NCBI RefSeq assembly: GCF_003999975.1
Contig: NZ_RJAC01000005.1
Span: 310,001 to 374,000, forward strand
Direction: 5' to 3'
DNA: 64,000 bases
From: Actinoplanes solisilvae
Lineage (GTDB): Bacteria > Actinomycetota > Actinomycetes > Mycobacteriales > Micromonosporaceae
Position 1 is the first letter of the stretch. Each line of letters begins with the position of its first letter. Below, one piece after another: positions 54,084 through 64,000 of the stretch. The notes under the pieces are model-generated. The model made no database searches. It had not been told where the DNA came from and saw only the letters and a list, made by a program, of their open reading frames with translations. Made by a program: the position numbers and the translations under genes.

Positions 54084-55159
54084 CGCAGGCCCCTCGCGAC
54101 CGTCAGCACCTCGTCGGCGCTCAACGACCCGGCCACCGCGGTGACCACGCCGCCCTGCACCCAGACGACGACCGACAGCACGCCGTCCTTCGAGGTCAGC
54201 ACCGTGGCCGACACCCCGTTGACGTCGGCAGGGGCACTCGACATCTCCTCGGGCATCACGTGCACCGGCAGCGTCGTGCCGTCGGCCGAGAAACGCCGGA
54301 GCTGCGCGGCGACATCTTCGGGCAGGCCGGAGAGTGACAGCAGGTAGTCACGCGCCGTCGCGAAGGGCACCCCGGTCGAGTACGCCGTGGGGGCGACCGC
54401 CCGCGCGACGATCAGCGAGGGCACGCCCTGGTTGCTCTGCCACACCGCGGCGGCGCCCGGCCCGGCGGTCAGGCGGAACTTGCTGCCGTCGAGCCCGGCG
54501 GGCATCGGCGGCGCGGGAGACTTGATCTTGTCGGCCCGGAAGGTGAACTCGGCGCTGATCCGCCGGCCGGCCTGCCAGGTCGGATCGCCGGTCACGCCCC
54601 GCGGCAGCTTGCCGACGCGGGGCAGCTCGAGGTCGCTCTCCTTCTCGGCGGCCGCCTCGCTGGGGACCCGGTGGATCTCGGGCTTCGAGATGATCTCGAC
54701 GTCGCCCCACGTGGAGAGGTCGGGCATCGCCATCAGGTCGGCCTGGTGGACGGTGATCGGGGCGATCCGCTCGGTACGGAAGATCGGGAACCAGTCGGCC
54801 GCGGCTGCGGCGGTGGCGCCGCCCAGCAGCGCCACGACGGCGGCGCCGGCGATGAACGGGCTGCGCCGCCAGCGGCTGGCGGTCCTGGTCTTCCGGGCCG
54901 GGTCGCCGGTGTGGATCAGGCGCTGCCAGGCCGCGTCGAGGTCGGGACCGGCCGATGCGGGGGCTGGGGCAACGCTCCCGTTCAAAGCCGGGTCTCCGCT
55001 GCTCAGGGCCGTTGCCGCGAACTCCGCATCCCGCCGGGCGTCCGCCAGTCCCGCCTGACAGATCTGACAAGTCGTTACATGGTGGCGGTCGGTGTCGGTG
55101 ACTCCCGTGGGCTCGTCCACGAGGCGGCGCAGCACACCGTCGTCCGGATGGCGTTTCAT
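54080..55159 (-). CDS. Zinc-binding anti-sigma-like membrane protein
   Basis: A 359-residue bitopic protein. The N-terminal anti-sigma zinc motif HxxxCxxC is at His27, Cys31 and Cys34 (HVTTCQIC), one transmembrane helix spans about residues 99-121 (FIAGAAVVALLGGATAAAAADW), and a long extracytoplasmic domain (WFPIFRTERIAPI, GRRISAEFTFRADKIKS, DYLLSLSGLPEDVAAQLRRF) resembles DUF4367-like sensors. It overlaps the ECF sigma gene by four bases, which supports it being the cognate anti-sigma factor. ATG 55159. Confidence 0.85.
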   Translation of the reverse strand: MKRHPDDGVLRRLVDEPTGVTDTDRHHVTTCQICQAGLADARRDAEFAATALSSGDPALNGSVAPAPASAGPDLDAAWQRLIHTGDPARKTRTASRWRRSPFIAGAAVVALLGGATAAAAADWFPIFRTERIAPITVHQADLMAMPDLSTWGDVEIISKPEIHRVPSEAAAEKESDLELPRVGKLPRGVTGDPTWQAGRRISAEFTFRADKIKSPAPPMPAGLDGSKFRLTAGPGAAAVWQSNQGVPSLIVARAVAPTAYSTGVPFATARDYLLSLSGLPEDVAAQLRRFSADGTTLPVHVMPEEMSSAPADVNGVSATVLTSKDGVLSVVVWVQGGVVTAVAGSLSADEVLTVARGLR

Positions 55160-55695
55160 GGCTCTAGCTCCTTACGCAGAGCGGACTCGGCCCGCCGCAC
55201 CGTGGTGCCGACGCTGCCGGGGGAGAGTTCAAGGGCGGCGGCGACCTCGGCGTAACTCAGGCCGCTGTGCCGCAGGACCAGAGCGACGGCCTGCTTGCGG
55301 GGCAGCCGCGCGAGGGCTTGCCGAACCCGGCGCCGCTCCTCGGACGCCACCACCGCCTCAGCGACATCAGGCGTCACGGTGTCGTGCGACCGGGCTCGTT
55401 CCTCCCGCCCGGCGCGTCGCTTACCCGTACGGATGTGATTGAGCGCGGTGTGCGCCGCCGCCACCGACAGCCACCCGACGGCCTCGCCCTTCGGAACGTC
55501 GGAGCGCCCGAACGTCAGGAAAACCTCCTGAGCGACGTCCTCGGCCTCGTCGTTCGACCCGAGCACGCGTGCCGCGACGGCCACCACCCGGGCGTACGAC
55601 TCCCGAAAGACCTGCTCCAGGTCGTTCCGCACGACGTTGGGGGCTCTCGAGAGGGCCACGCCGTCCTCCCCGCCGCGAGTCAGTGCCAAGTCCAT
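55156..55695 (-). CDS. ECF RNA polymerase sigma factor
   Basis: A 179-residue extracytoplasmic-function sigma factor. Region 2 (EQVFRESYARVVAVAARVLGSNDEAEDVAQEVFLTF) and region 4 (RRRVRQALARLPRKQAVALVLRHSGLSYAEVAAALELSPGSVGTTVRRAESALRKEL) are complete, with a variable linker. It heads an operon of four overlapping genes: sigma, membrane anti-sigma, ABC ATPase, permease. This arrangement suggests that signal release at the membrane turns on the transporter. ATG 55695. Confidence 0.93.
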   Translation of the reverse strand: MDLALTRGGEDGVALSRAPNVVRNDLEQVFRESYARVVAVAARVLGSNDEAEDVAQEVFLTFGRSDVPKGEAVGWLSVAAAHTALNHIRTGKRRAGREERARSHDTVTPDVAEAVVASEERRRVRQALARLPRKQAVALVLRHSGLSYAEVAAALELSPGSVGTTVRRAESALRKELEP

Positions 55696-55737
55696 GCCAG
55701 ATAAGCACCGCCGCCCCCGCCGATGTGACAGGTCGCG

Positions 55738-55845
55738 TCAGAGCAGGGCGTTGACCAGATATGTCAGCACGATCGAGGCCAGCACCGACACGATGATCAG
55801 GCTGAGACAACCGAGCGGGCGAACTTCCACGTTCCCGATACGCAT
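55738..55845 (-). CDS. 35-residue single-pass membrane peptide after the CoaD-like gene
   Basis: A short frame encodes MRIGNVEVRPLG followed by one hydrophobic helix (CLSLIIVSVLASIVLTYLVNALL). GGAGGT lies 11 bases before ATG 55845, formed partly from the last codons of the CoaD-like gene, whose stop is 7 bases upstream. The MRIGNVEVRP head followed by a single helix is a pattern I recall in small actinobacterial proteins of unknown role. It would sit in the membrane as a small regulatory or accessory peptide. Confidence 0.65.
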   Translation of the reverse strand: MRIGNVEVRPLGCLSLIIVSVLASIVLTYLVNALL

Positions 55846-55852
55846 GCAGGAG

Positions 55853-56260
55853 TTATACCTCCGAAGCGCGGACGGCCGTCGACGGCACCGTGGCCAGCGC
55901 CGGCCGGGCCGGCAGCAGCAGCGTCGGTACGCCGAGAGCGTCGTTCATGGCGGCCAGCTCCTGCTCGCGCCGCGCGTCAGCCGCGTTGCGGACACCCCGC
56001 ACGATGACTCCGACGTCGTGCCGCCGGCAGTATTCGGCGGTCAGTCCGCGCCAGGCGACGACGCTGACGTTCCCCCAGTCTGACGGCAGCGCGGCCCGGA
56101 CAGCCTCGGCCCGCGTCTCGCCGACGCGCGTGGGTTGCTTGTCCCCGTTGACCGCCACGAGAACGACCACCTCGTCGAAGAGCCGCCGAGCCCGCTCGAC
56201 GACGTCAAGATGCCCGGCCGTGACCGGGTCGAACGTGCCGGGGAAGACCGCGCGAGTCAC
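55853..56260 (-). CDS. Short CoaD-like nucleotidyltransferase
   Basis: A 135-residue member of the phosphopantetheine adenylyltransferase family. It keeps PGTFDPVTAGHLDVVERA (the T/HxGH active site), RGVRNAADARREQELAAMNDAL and the nucleotide-site STAVR. Ordinary CoaD is about 155-165 residues, and this protein ends right after STAVRASEV, lacking the last helix. It may be a paralogue acting on another substrate or a truncated CoaD. In many actinobacteria the genuine coaD lies next to rsmD, which is not in this window. GTG 56260. Confidence 0.75.
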   Translation of the reverse strand: MTRAVFPGTFDPVTAGHLDVVERARRLFDEVVVLVAVNGDKQPTRVGETRAEAVRAALPSDWGNVSVVAWRGLTAEYCRRHDVGVIVRGVRNAADARREQELAAMNDALGVPTLLLPARPALATVPSTAVRASEV

Positions 56261-56278
56261 GCCACGATCCTAAGAAGA

Positions 56279-56312
56279 ACGCCCCGCCTCCCGGAAGTGG
56301 GAGACGGGGCGT
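56279..56312 (-). terminator. Terminator after acnA
   Basis: A 13-bp stem with one C/A mismatch (56279-56292 with 56299-56312) has a 6-base loop. Read on the minus strand it is followed by TCTTCTTAGG. It lies 15 bases past the acnA stop and separates it from the CoaD-like gene. Confidence 0.75.
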
Positions 56313-56327
56313 CCGATGAAGCGCGAA

Positions 56328-59099
<2,772 letters not shown>

Positions 59100-59158
59100 A
59101 ACATCTCCTTCACACCCAGCGACTGTCGTTCAAGTCTTTCGCACCGAAAGGGCGGCCT

Positions 59159-59177
59159 TCGGGTTAGGCATACCTAA
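59159..59177. promoter_or_regulatory. DtxR/IdeR-like iron box upstream of acnA
   Basis: TCGGGTTAGGCATACCTAA matches the 19-base IdeR/DmdR1 consensus (TTAGGTTAGGCTAACCTAA) at 15 of 19 positions and contains the perfect half-sites TTAGG and CCTAA. It lies 60-78 bases upstream of the acnA start, a plausible promoter position. Confidence 0.6.
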
Positions 59178-59197
59178 CTCTCGGTTCACGTTGCTCG

Positions 59198-59217
59198 TAA
59201 ACCGTACGTCCGTCTTG
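59198..59217. promoter_or_regulatory. AcnR-like operator candidate upstream of acnA
   Basis: TAAACCGTACGTCCGTCTTG shares CCGTACGT-N-CGTCTTG with the palindrome upstream of the TetR gene at 50086-50101. It is a less perfect inverted repeat but conserves the GTACG core and the right arm. It is about 100 bases upstream of the acnA start. Confidence 0.55.
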
Positions 59218-59289
59218 TAAGCGGGCGCAAGGCGGGGTCCGGTTCCATCTCACGTTTACCCCGGTTGCCCCCAGGGCACTGCTCGAACC

Positions 59290-59679
59290 GTGGAGGCGCC
59301 TACCGATCTGGGCCGGCTCAGCGAGTTCTTCGATCGCTACGGCATCGCTCTGACCAGCGGAGATGTGGCGGCGATCGCCAATTGCTACGCGCTGCCGGGC
59401 ATGGTCGTCGCCGACGCGTACAGCTTCACCTTTGCCTCGCCGGCCGCGGTCGCGCTGTCCTTCCTCGGGGCCTCCCCGACCTATGCCGAGCGCCAGATCG
59501 TGGCCGCGCACGCGCAGCTTCGCGACGTTCAGCGACTGTCGCCGGTGCTGAGCCTGGTGGCCGTCGAGTGGGAATACCTCGATTCGGGGGGAAACGCGGT
59601 GCCGGGCGAGAGTTACAGCTATCTGCTGCGCGTCGGCGCCGACGGCCCCCGGATCACGACGGTGATCGCGACGCACTGA
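59290..59679 (+). CDS. NTF2/SnoaL-like fold protein
   Basis: A 129-residue protein with the cone-shaped NTF2-like pattern: an N-terminal helix (LGRLSEFFDRYGIALTSGDVAAIANCYALPGMVV), then beta strands (SYSFTFASPAAVALSFL, SPVLSLVAVEWEYLD, ESYSYLLRVGADGPRITTVIAT). Such proteins are hydrolases, isomerases or ligand-binding subunits. No catalytic triad is obvious. GTG 59290 begins MEAPTDLGRLSEFF. It stands 31 bases upstream of the pullulanase gene on the same strand. Confidence 0.75.
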   Translation: MEAPTDLGRLSEFFDRYGIALTSGDVAAIANCYALPGMVVADAYSFTFASPAAVALSFLGASPTYAERQIVAAHAQLRDVQRLSPVLSLVAVEWEYLDSGGNAVPGESYSYLLRVGADGPRITTVIATH

Positions 59680-59710
59680 AAGTGTCCGGCCCTGATGCCA
59701 GGATGTCCTG

Positions 59711-62700
59711 GTGACCATGCTGGAGATCGCGCCCGCCACCACCGCCGCCGTCCGCTGGCTCGTCGTGCATTTCACGGGGTCAGAGGCCGATCGATGGCTC
59801 TACGCGTGGGGCGACATCGTCCCCGGCCAGGTCGACGGGTTCCCGGGCGGGCAGCCTTTCGCCGGCGAGGATTCGTACGGCCGGTTCGCCTGGGTGCGGC
59901 TCGCCGACGACGCGCGAAACGTCGGGTTTGTCATTGTTGACGGGGCCGGCGGCAAAGACGTCGAGGCCGACCGTCACGTCGACCCCTCGGTGACCTCGGA
60001 GATCTGGCTGCGGGCGGGCGATCCGGCCGTCTACACGTCACCGCCCGTGTCACCCCACGACCCCTCGGTCGCCGTGATCCACTACCGGCGCCCCGACGGC
60101 GACTACTCGGGGTGGGTCCTGCACGCCTGGGAGGGCACGCCCAGCAAGCCCGTCTGGCGCAGGCCGATCCGCCCGCACCACATCGACACGTTCGGCGCCG
60201 TCTTCCAGGTTCCCGTGCGGCCCGGCGCGATCGGCCTGCGCTTCGTGCTGCACCGCGGCGACGAGAAAGACCTGCCCGACGACCAGCGTCTCGACCTGAC
60301 GGTGGCCCGCGAGGTGTGGCTGCTGGCCGGCGTGAACGAGCCGGTGCTGCCCGACCTGGGCACGCTCGGCCCCGAGCTTGACCCGGCCCGCTCGCTGGCC
60401 GTCTTCGTCGACCGCACGACCATCGCCCTTCCCGGCTGGATCGTCGACCGCGCCGAGACGTTCACCCTGGGCGCCCAGCCGCTGACCCCCCGGCCCGGTG
60501 GTCTCTTCCAGGCCCAGAGCCGCCGGTTCCCCCACCTGCGGGCCTACCGGGCATTCTCCGTACGCGAGATGGGCGACTCCGCGCTGAGCGAGCTGCTGCG
60601 CGACCAACTGCTGGTCACCGGGCGCGACGCGTCCGGCCGGGTCACCGCGTTGACCGGGGTGCAGGTCGCCGGGGTGCTCGACGACCTCTACGCCGACGCG
60701 GCCGACGCCGACCTCGGCCTCACCTTCGAACGCCTCTCGGTGTGGGCGCCCACCGCCCGCACGGTCTCCTTGGAGCTCTTCAAGACACCCGGCGACGAAC
60801 CGAAACTCGTGCCGATGGAGCGCGACGACCTCACCGGCGTCTGGACGGCGGCGCTCAAGCCGAAATGGATGGGCCGCTACTACCGCTACCGCGTCGAGGT
60901 CTGGCACCCGGCCGCCCAGCGGGTCGTCACCACCAGCGTCACCGACCCCTATTCGCTGGCCCTGGCCCCCGACTCGACCCACAGCCTGCTGGTCGACCTC
61001 GACGACCCCGCCCTCGCGCCGCCCGGCTGGAATTCGCTGGTCAAACCGCCCGGGGTACCGCCGGCCCGCATGCAGATCAGCGAGGTCTCGATCCGCGACT
61101 TCTCGATCTTCGACCACACGGTGCCGGCCGCCGAGCGCGGCACCTACGCGGCCTTCACCCGGCCCGGCTCCGCCGCGATGCGCCACCTGCGCTCGCTCGC
61201 CGAGGCCGGGCTCACCCACGTGCACCTGCTGCCCGCGTTCGACTTCGCGACCGTGCCCGACCGCCGCGCCGACCAGGCCGTGCCCGCCTGCGACCTGACC
61301 GCCTTCCCGCCCGACTCGCCCGAGCAACAGCGCGCCGTCATGGTCGTCGCCGACGACGACGGCTTCAACTGGGGCTACGACCCCTGGCACTACACCGCTC
61401 CCGAGGGCAGCTTCGCCGTCGACCCGGCCGGGCCGTCGCGCGTGCTCGAGTTCCGCCGCATGGTCCAGGCCCTCAACGAGGCCGGCCTGCGCGTGGTCAT
61501 GGACGTCGTCTACAACCACACGATGGCCGACGGCCTCGACCGGTTCAGCGTGCTCGACCGCCTCGTCCCCGGCTACTACCACCGTCAGCTGGCCGACGGC
61601 TCGACCGCCGAGTCGACCTGCTGCCCCAACACGGCTCCCGAGCACATGATGATGAGCCGCCTCATCGTCGACTCGACGCTCACCTGGGCCCGGCAGTACC
61701 GCGTCGACGGCTTCCGGTTCGACCTGATGGGCCATCACCCGCGGGCCAACATCCTCGAGGTGCGGGTCAACCTCGACCACCTCACGCCCGAGATCGACGG
61801 CGTCGACGGCAAAGAGATCTGCCTGTACGGCGAGGGGTGGAACTTCGGCGAGGTGGCCGACGACGCCCGGTTCGCCCAGGCCACCCAGATCAACATGGCC
61901 GGCACCGGGATCGGCACGTTCAACGACCGGCTGCGCGACGCGGCCCGCGGCGGCGGCTCGTTCGGCGATCCAACGCTACCGGGCTTCGCCACCGGGCTCG
62001 GCTCCCGCACGCCCCCGCTCGTGCACGACCAGATCAAGGTGGGCCTGGCCGGCGGGTTGTCGTCCTACCGGTTCGTCACCCACACCGGCGTCGAGCAGAG
62101 CGGCGCCCAGATCGACTACAACGGCTCGCCCAGCGGCTATGCGATGAGCCCCGGCGAGACGATCAACTACGTCGACGCCCACGACAACGAGATCCTGTAC
62201 GACGCGATGGCGTTCAAACTGCCGATCGAGACCGCGCCCGTCGAGCGGGCCCGGCTGCAGGTGCTCGCGCTCGCGCTGGTCGTGCTCGGCCAGGGCGCCG
62301 GTTTCGTCGCGATGGGCAGCGAGCGGCTCCGGTCGAAATCGCTCGACCGCAACTCGCACAACTCCGGTGACTGGTTCAACCAGATCCGCTGGGACCCGGC
62401 CCTCGGCAACGGATTCGGGCTCGGCCTGCCGCCCGCGGAAGAGAACGAGGAGATCTGGCCGCTGGCCCGTCCGCTGCTCGCCGACCCCGCGCTGGTGCCG
62501 CCGCCCGACGTGATCGAGCTGACCGCCGAGCGCTATCGAGAGCTGCTTCGCCTGCGCCGGTCGTCGCCGGTGTTCGGCCTGCCCACGGCCGACGAGGTGC
62601 AGCGCCGCCTCTCGTTCCCGCTCGGCGGCCCCGGTGAGACGCCCGGCGTGATCGTCATGTGCCTCGACGGCACCGGCCTCGACCCGCGGTGGAGCCAGAT

Positions 62701-62881
62701 CGTGGTCGTCTTCAACGCGACCGCCGAGACGGCCGTCGAGACCGTCCCCGGCGACCTGCGCCCGCACCCCGACCTGGCCGGGTCGGTCGATCCGTTGCTG
62801 CACAAGGCGACCGCAGTGGCGGGCCGTCTGACCGTTCCGCCTCGATCGGTAGCGGTCTTCATCGCTGAGGCTTTTCTGTGA
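59711..62881 (+). CDS. pulA: Pullulanase-type alpha-1,6-glucosidase (GH13)
   Basis: A 1056-residue glycogen/pullulan-debranching enzyme. Two N-terminal CBM41-like modules (about residues 14-105 and 115-215), a linker domain and a CBM48 (about 330-430) precede the GH13 barrel. Motifs are FNWGYDPWHYTAPEGSF, VVMDVVYNH, GFRFDLMGHH (nucleophile Asp671), YGEGWNFGE (Glu708) and NYVDAHDNEILYD (Asp825). A C-terminal beta domain completes the protein. The N-terminus (VTMLEIAPATTAAVRWLVVHF) lacks a signal peptide, so the enzyme is probably intracellular and acts on glycogen-like alpha-glucan. GTG 59711; ATG 59717 is an alternative. Confidence 0.93.
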   Translation: MTMLEIAPATTAAVRWLVVHFTGSEADRWLYAWGDIVPGQVDGFPGGQPFAGEDSYGRFAWVRLADDARNVGFVIVDGAGGKDVEADRHVDPSVTSEIWLRAGDPAVYTSPPVSPHDPSVAVIHYRRPDGDYSGWVLHAWEGTPSKPVWRRPIRPHHIDTFGAVFQVPVRPGAIGLRFVLHRGDEKDLPDDQRLDLTVAREVWLLAGVNEPVLPDLGTLGPELDPARSLAVFVDRTTIALPGWIVDRAETFTLGAQPLTPRPGGLFQAQSRRFPHLRAYRAFSVREMGDSALSELLRDQLLVTGRDASGRVTALTGVQVAGVLDDLYADAADADLGLTFERLSVWAPTARTVSLELFKTPGDEPKLVPMERDDLTGVWTAALKPKWMGRYYRYRVEVWHPAAQRVVTTSVTDPYSLALAPDSTHSLLVDLDDPALAPPGWNSLVKPPGVPPARMQISEVSIRDFSIFDHTVPAAERGTYAAFTRPGSAAMRHLRSLAEAGLTHVHLLPAFDFATVPDRRADQAVPACDLTAFPPDSPEQQRAVMVVADDDGFNWGYDPWHYTAPEGSFAVDPAGPSRVLEFRRMVQALNEAGLRVVMDVVYNHTMADGLDRFSVLDRLVPGYYHRQLADGSTAESTCCPNTAPEHMMMSRLIVDSTLTWARQYRVDGFRFDLMGHHPRANILEVRVNLDHLTPEIDGVDGKEICLYGEGWNFGEVADDARFAQATQINMAGTGIGTFNDRLRDAARGGGSFGDPTLPGFATGLGSRTPPLVHDQIKVGLAGGLSSYRFVTHTGVEQSGAQIDYNGSPSGYAMSPGETINYVDAHDNEILYDAMAFKLPIETAPVERARLQVLALALVVLGQGAGFVAMGSERLRSKSLDRNSHNSGDWFNQIRWDPALGNGFGLGLPPAEENEEIWPLARPLLADPALVPPPDVIELTAERYRELLRLRRSSPVFGLPTADEVQRRLSFPLGGPGETPGVIVMCLDGTGLDPRWSQIVVVFNATAETAVETVPGDLRPHPDLAGSVDPLLHKATAVAGRLTVPPRSVAVFIAEAFL

Positions 62882-62955
62882 GTCCGCTTCCGGATCCGTG
62901 TCGGGGGGTGCGGTCGACGGCCGCACAGTGAAGGATGAGATCGGGAGGCGAGGCA

Positions 62956-63723
62956 GTGCGCGAGGTGGACTACGACGATCGGCAACACCGGGTCTACGCG
63001 CGTGCCCGCGCGGTGCCCCCCGAGACTCTGACCGAGTGGGTGCACGTCTTCGCCCGCTACGCGCCGCCGCAGCGGCCGCTGACCGTGCTCGACCTGGGCT
63101 CGGGCACGGGCCGCTTCACCCCGTCGCTGGCCGACGAGTTCGGCGGCCCGGTCTGGGGCGTCGAGCCGTTCGACCGCATGCGGGCCCTGGCCGAGGAACA
63201 CGCCACCCACCCCGCGGTGACCTATCTGGACGGTTCGGCCACGGCCGTCCCGCTGCCCGACGAGAGCTGCGATCTCGTCCTGGTCTTCCTCGTGCTCCAC
63301 CACGTGCGCGACCACGCCGCGGCCGCCCGCGAGATCAGGCGGGTGCTGCGTCCCGGCGGCCGGGCGCTGATCCGCAGCCTGTTCCCCGACCGCATGCCCG
63401 AGCTCCCGTGGTACAGCTACTTTCCCGGCATCCGGCTCATCGACGAGCAGGTGTTCCCCCGCCTCGACCCGCTGCTCGAGACCTTCGACGAGGCGGGGCT
63501 GCGCCTCGTGACCGTCGAGCGGGTGCAGGAACGCCTGGCCACCAGCCTCGCCGACTACGCCGACCGGCTCAAGCTGCGTGGGTCGTCGACCTTCGAGCGG
63601 CTCACCGAAGACGAGATCACCGAGGGCTTCACCGCCCTCGACGCGGCGGTGCGGGCCGAGCGCCGGCCGGGCCCGGTCGAGGAAGACAGCGACCTCCTGG
63701 TCCTGGAGCGGCCCGCCAACTGA
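62956..63723 (+). CDS. Class I SAM-dependent methyltransferase
   Basis: A 255-residue methyltransferase. Motif I is VLDLGSGTGRFTPSLA, the acidic end of strand 2 is WGVEPFDRM, motif II region YLDGSATAVPLPDESCDLVLVFLVLHHVRD and motif III LRPGGRALIRS. The unusual C-terminal half (YSYFPGIRLIDEQVFPRLDPLLETFDEAGLRL) is family-specific. GTG 62956 is chosen since GGGAGGCGAGG lies just upstream; an ATG at 62935 would add seven residues. The substrate is unknown. Confidence 0.88.
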   Translation: MREVDYDDRQHRVYARARAVPPETLTEWVHVFARYAPPQRPLTVLDLGSGTGRFTPSLADEFGGPVWGVEPFDRMRALAEEHATHPAVTYLDGSATAVPLPDESCDLVLVFLVLHHVRDHAAAAREIRRVLRPGGRALIRSLFPDRMPELPWYSYFPGIRLIDEQVFPRLDPLLETFDEAGLRLVTVERVQERLATSLADYADRLKLRGSSTFERLTEDEITEGFTALDAAVRAERRPGPVEEDSDLLVLERPAN

Positions 63724-63793
63724 GCGCGCGCCTCGCGCGGGTCCGCCAAGTGAGCACGCGCCTCGCGCCGTCCGTCAGTTGAGCGCGCGCGCC
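63721..63793. repeat. Three GC-rich direct repeats between convergent genes
   Basis: TGAGC[G/A]CGCGCC begins at 63721, 63751 and 63780, giving two units of 30 and 29 bases and a partial third. The first TGA is the stop of the methyltransferase gene. The third copy overlaps the end of the minus-strand sigma-factor gene. Confidence 0.5.
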
Positions 63794-64000
63794 TTGTCCA
63801 GCAGCACGGCGCGTTCGCGGGCGTTGGCGCACAGCCGCGCCGCCAGCTCCAGCTCGGCGCGCGCCTCGGCGGTGCGGCCCAGCCGGGTCAGCAGTTCGCC
63901 GCGCACGCTGGGTACCAGGTGCGAGCCCGGTAGCCGGTCGGTGGCGACCAGCTCGTCCACCATCAGCAAGCCCTCGGCCGGGCTGCCCGCCATCGCCACC
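63775..64000 (-). CDS. C-terminal end of an ECF42-type sigma factor (partial)
   Basis: The last 75 residues of a protein whose start lies beyond the window. The pattern VAMAGSPAEGLLMVDELVATDRLPGSHLVPSVRGELLTRLGRTAEARAELELAARLCANARERAVLLDKA is the TPR-like C-terminal domain (DUF6596) of ECF42-group RNA polymerase sigma factors, which replaces a separate anti-sigma factor. The sigma regions themselves are not in the window, so the call rests only on this tail. Confidence 0.7.
   Translation of the reverse strand, partial: VAMAGSPAEGLLMVDELVATDRLPGSHLVPSVRGELLTRLGRTAEARAELELAARLCANARERAVLLDKARALN

Overview
The window is one contiguous stretch of a high-GC actinobacterial chromosome. Gene content and order (uvrC-rapZ-yvcK-whiA-gap-pgk-tpiA-secG-rbpA, then an oxidative pentose-phosphate block, ctaB, ctaA, sufR-sufBD-sufC-sufS-sufU-sufT), many GTG/TTG starts and 4-base ATGA/GTGA overlaps fit a Micromonosporaceae genome such as Actinoplanes. 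I saw no phage, insertion sequence, integron, tRNA, rRNA or CRISPR array.

Layout: 1-5260 holds the uvrC(partial)-rapZ-yvcK-whiA cluster. 5375-6040 encodes a repeat-containing coiled-coil protein. 6470-9821 is lower glycolysis (gap, pgk, tpiA) plus secG, with strong hairpins after tpiA and secG, followed by rbpA. 10394-18151 (mostly minus strand) is the pentose-phosphate block tkt-tal-zwf-opcA-pgl, with terminator-like hairpins between tal and zwf and between opcA and pgl. ctaB and ctaA (heme o and heme a synthesis) flank about 3.5 kb that contains two gene-poor, repeat-rich gaps and a two-gene pair (unknown 97-residue protein plus ATP-grasp ligase). 23945-30457 is a complete SUF iron-sulfur operon led by its SufR-type repressor, with a Rieske ferredoxin inside it. 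30490-46948 is a mosaic of housekeeping and accessory genes: a FIST sensor overlapping a GGDEF/EAL protein, LysE exporter, AlkD-like protein, actinobacterial Vms1-like release factor, zinc metallopeptidase, ABC-F protein, ABC exporter, VapBC, DNA glycosylase, SDR and XRE regulator.

47051-49327 (minus) is the most unusual part: three overlapping genes encoding a membrane protein whose only cysteines lie in a C-terminal Cys-Gly5 repeat, a DUF692/MNIO oxidase, and a small partner protein. It looks like a membrane-anchored RiPP-type modification system.

49469-59217 contains an AcnR-like TetR regulator, a HAD protein lacking its nucleophile, a RIO-type kinase, an ECF sigma/anti-sigma/ABC-transporter operon, a short CoaD paralogue with a 35-residue membrane peptide gene, and aconitase. 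The acnA upstream region carries a DtxR/IdeR-like iron box and a motif shared with the tetR upstream region. The window ends with an NTF2-like protein, a large cytoplasmic pullulanase, a methyltransferase and the C-terminal end of an ECF42-type sigma factor.

The genes tie together around iron-sulfur, heme and central carbon metabolism: SufR senses Fe-S status, aconitase is an Fe-S enzyme with an iron box, ctaA/ctaB make heme a, and gap/pgk/tpiA with tkt/tal/zwf/opcA/pgl cover triose and pentose phosphate flux. All assignments come from reading translated sequence and motifs; no database search was run.
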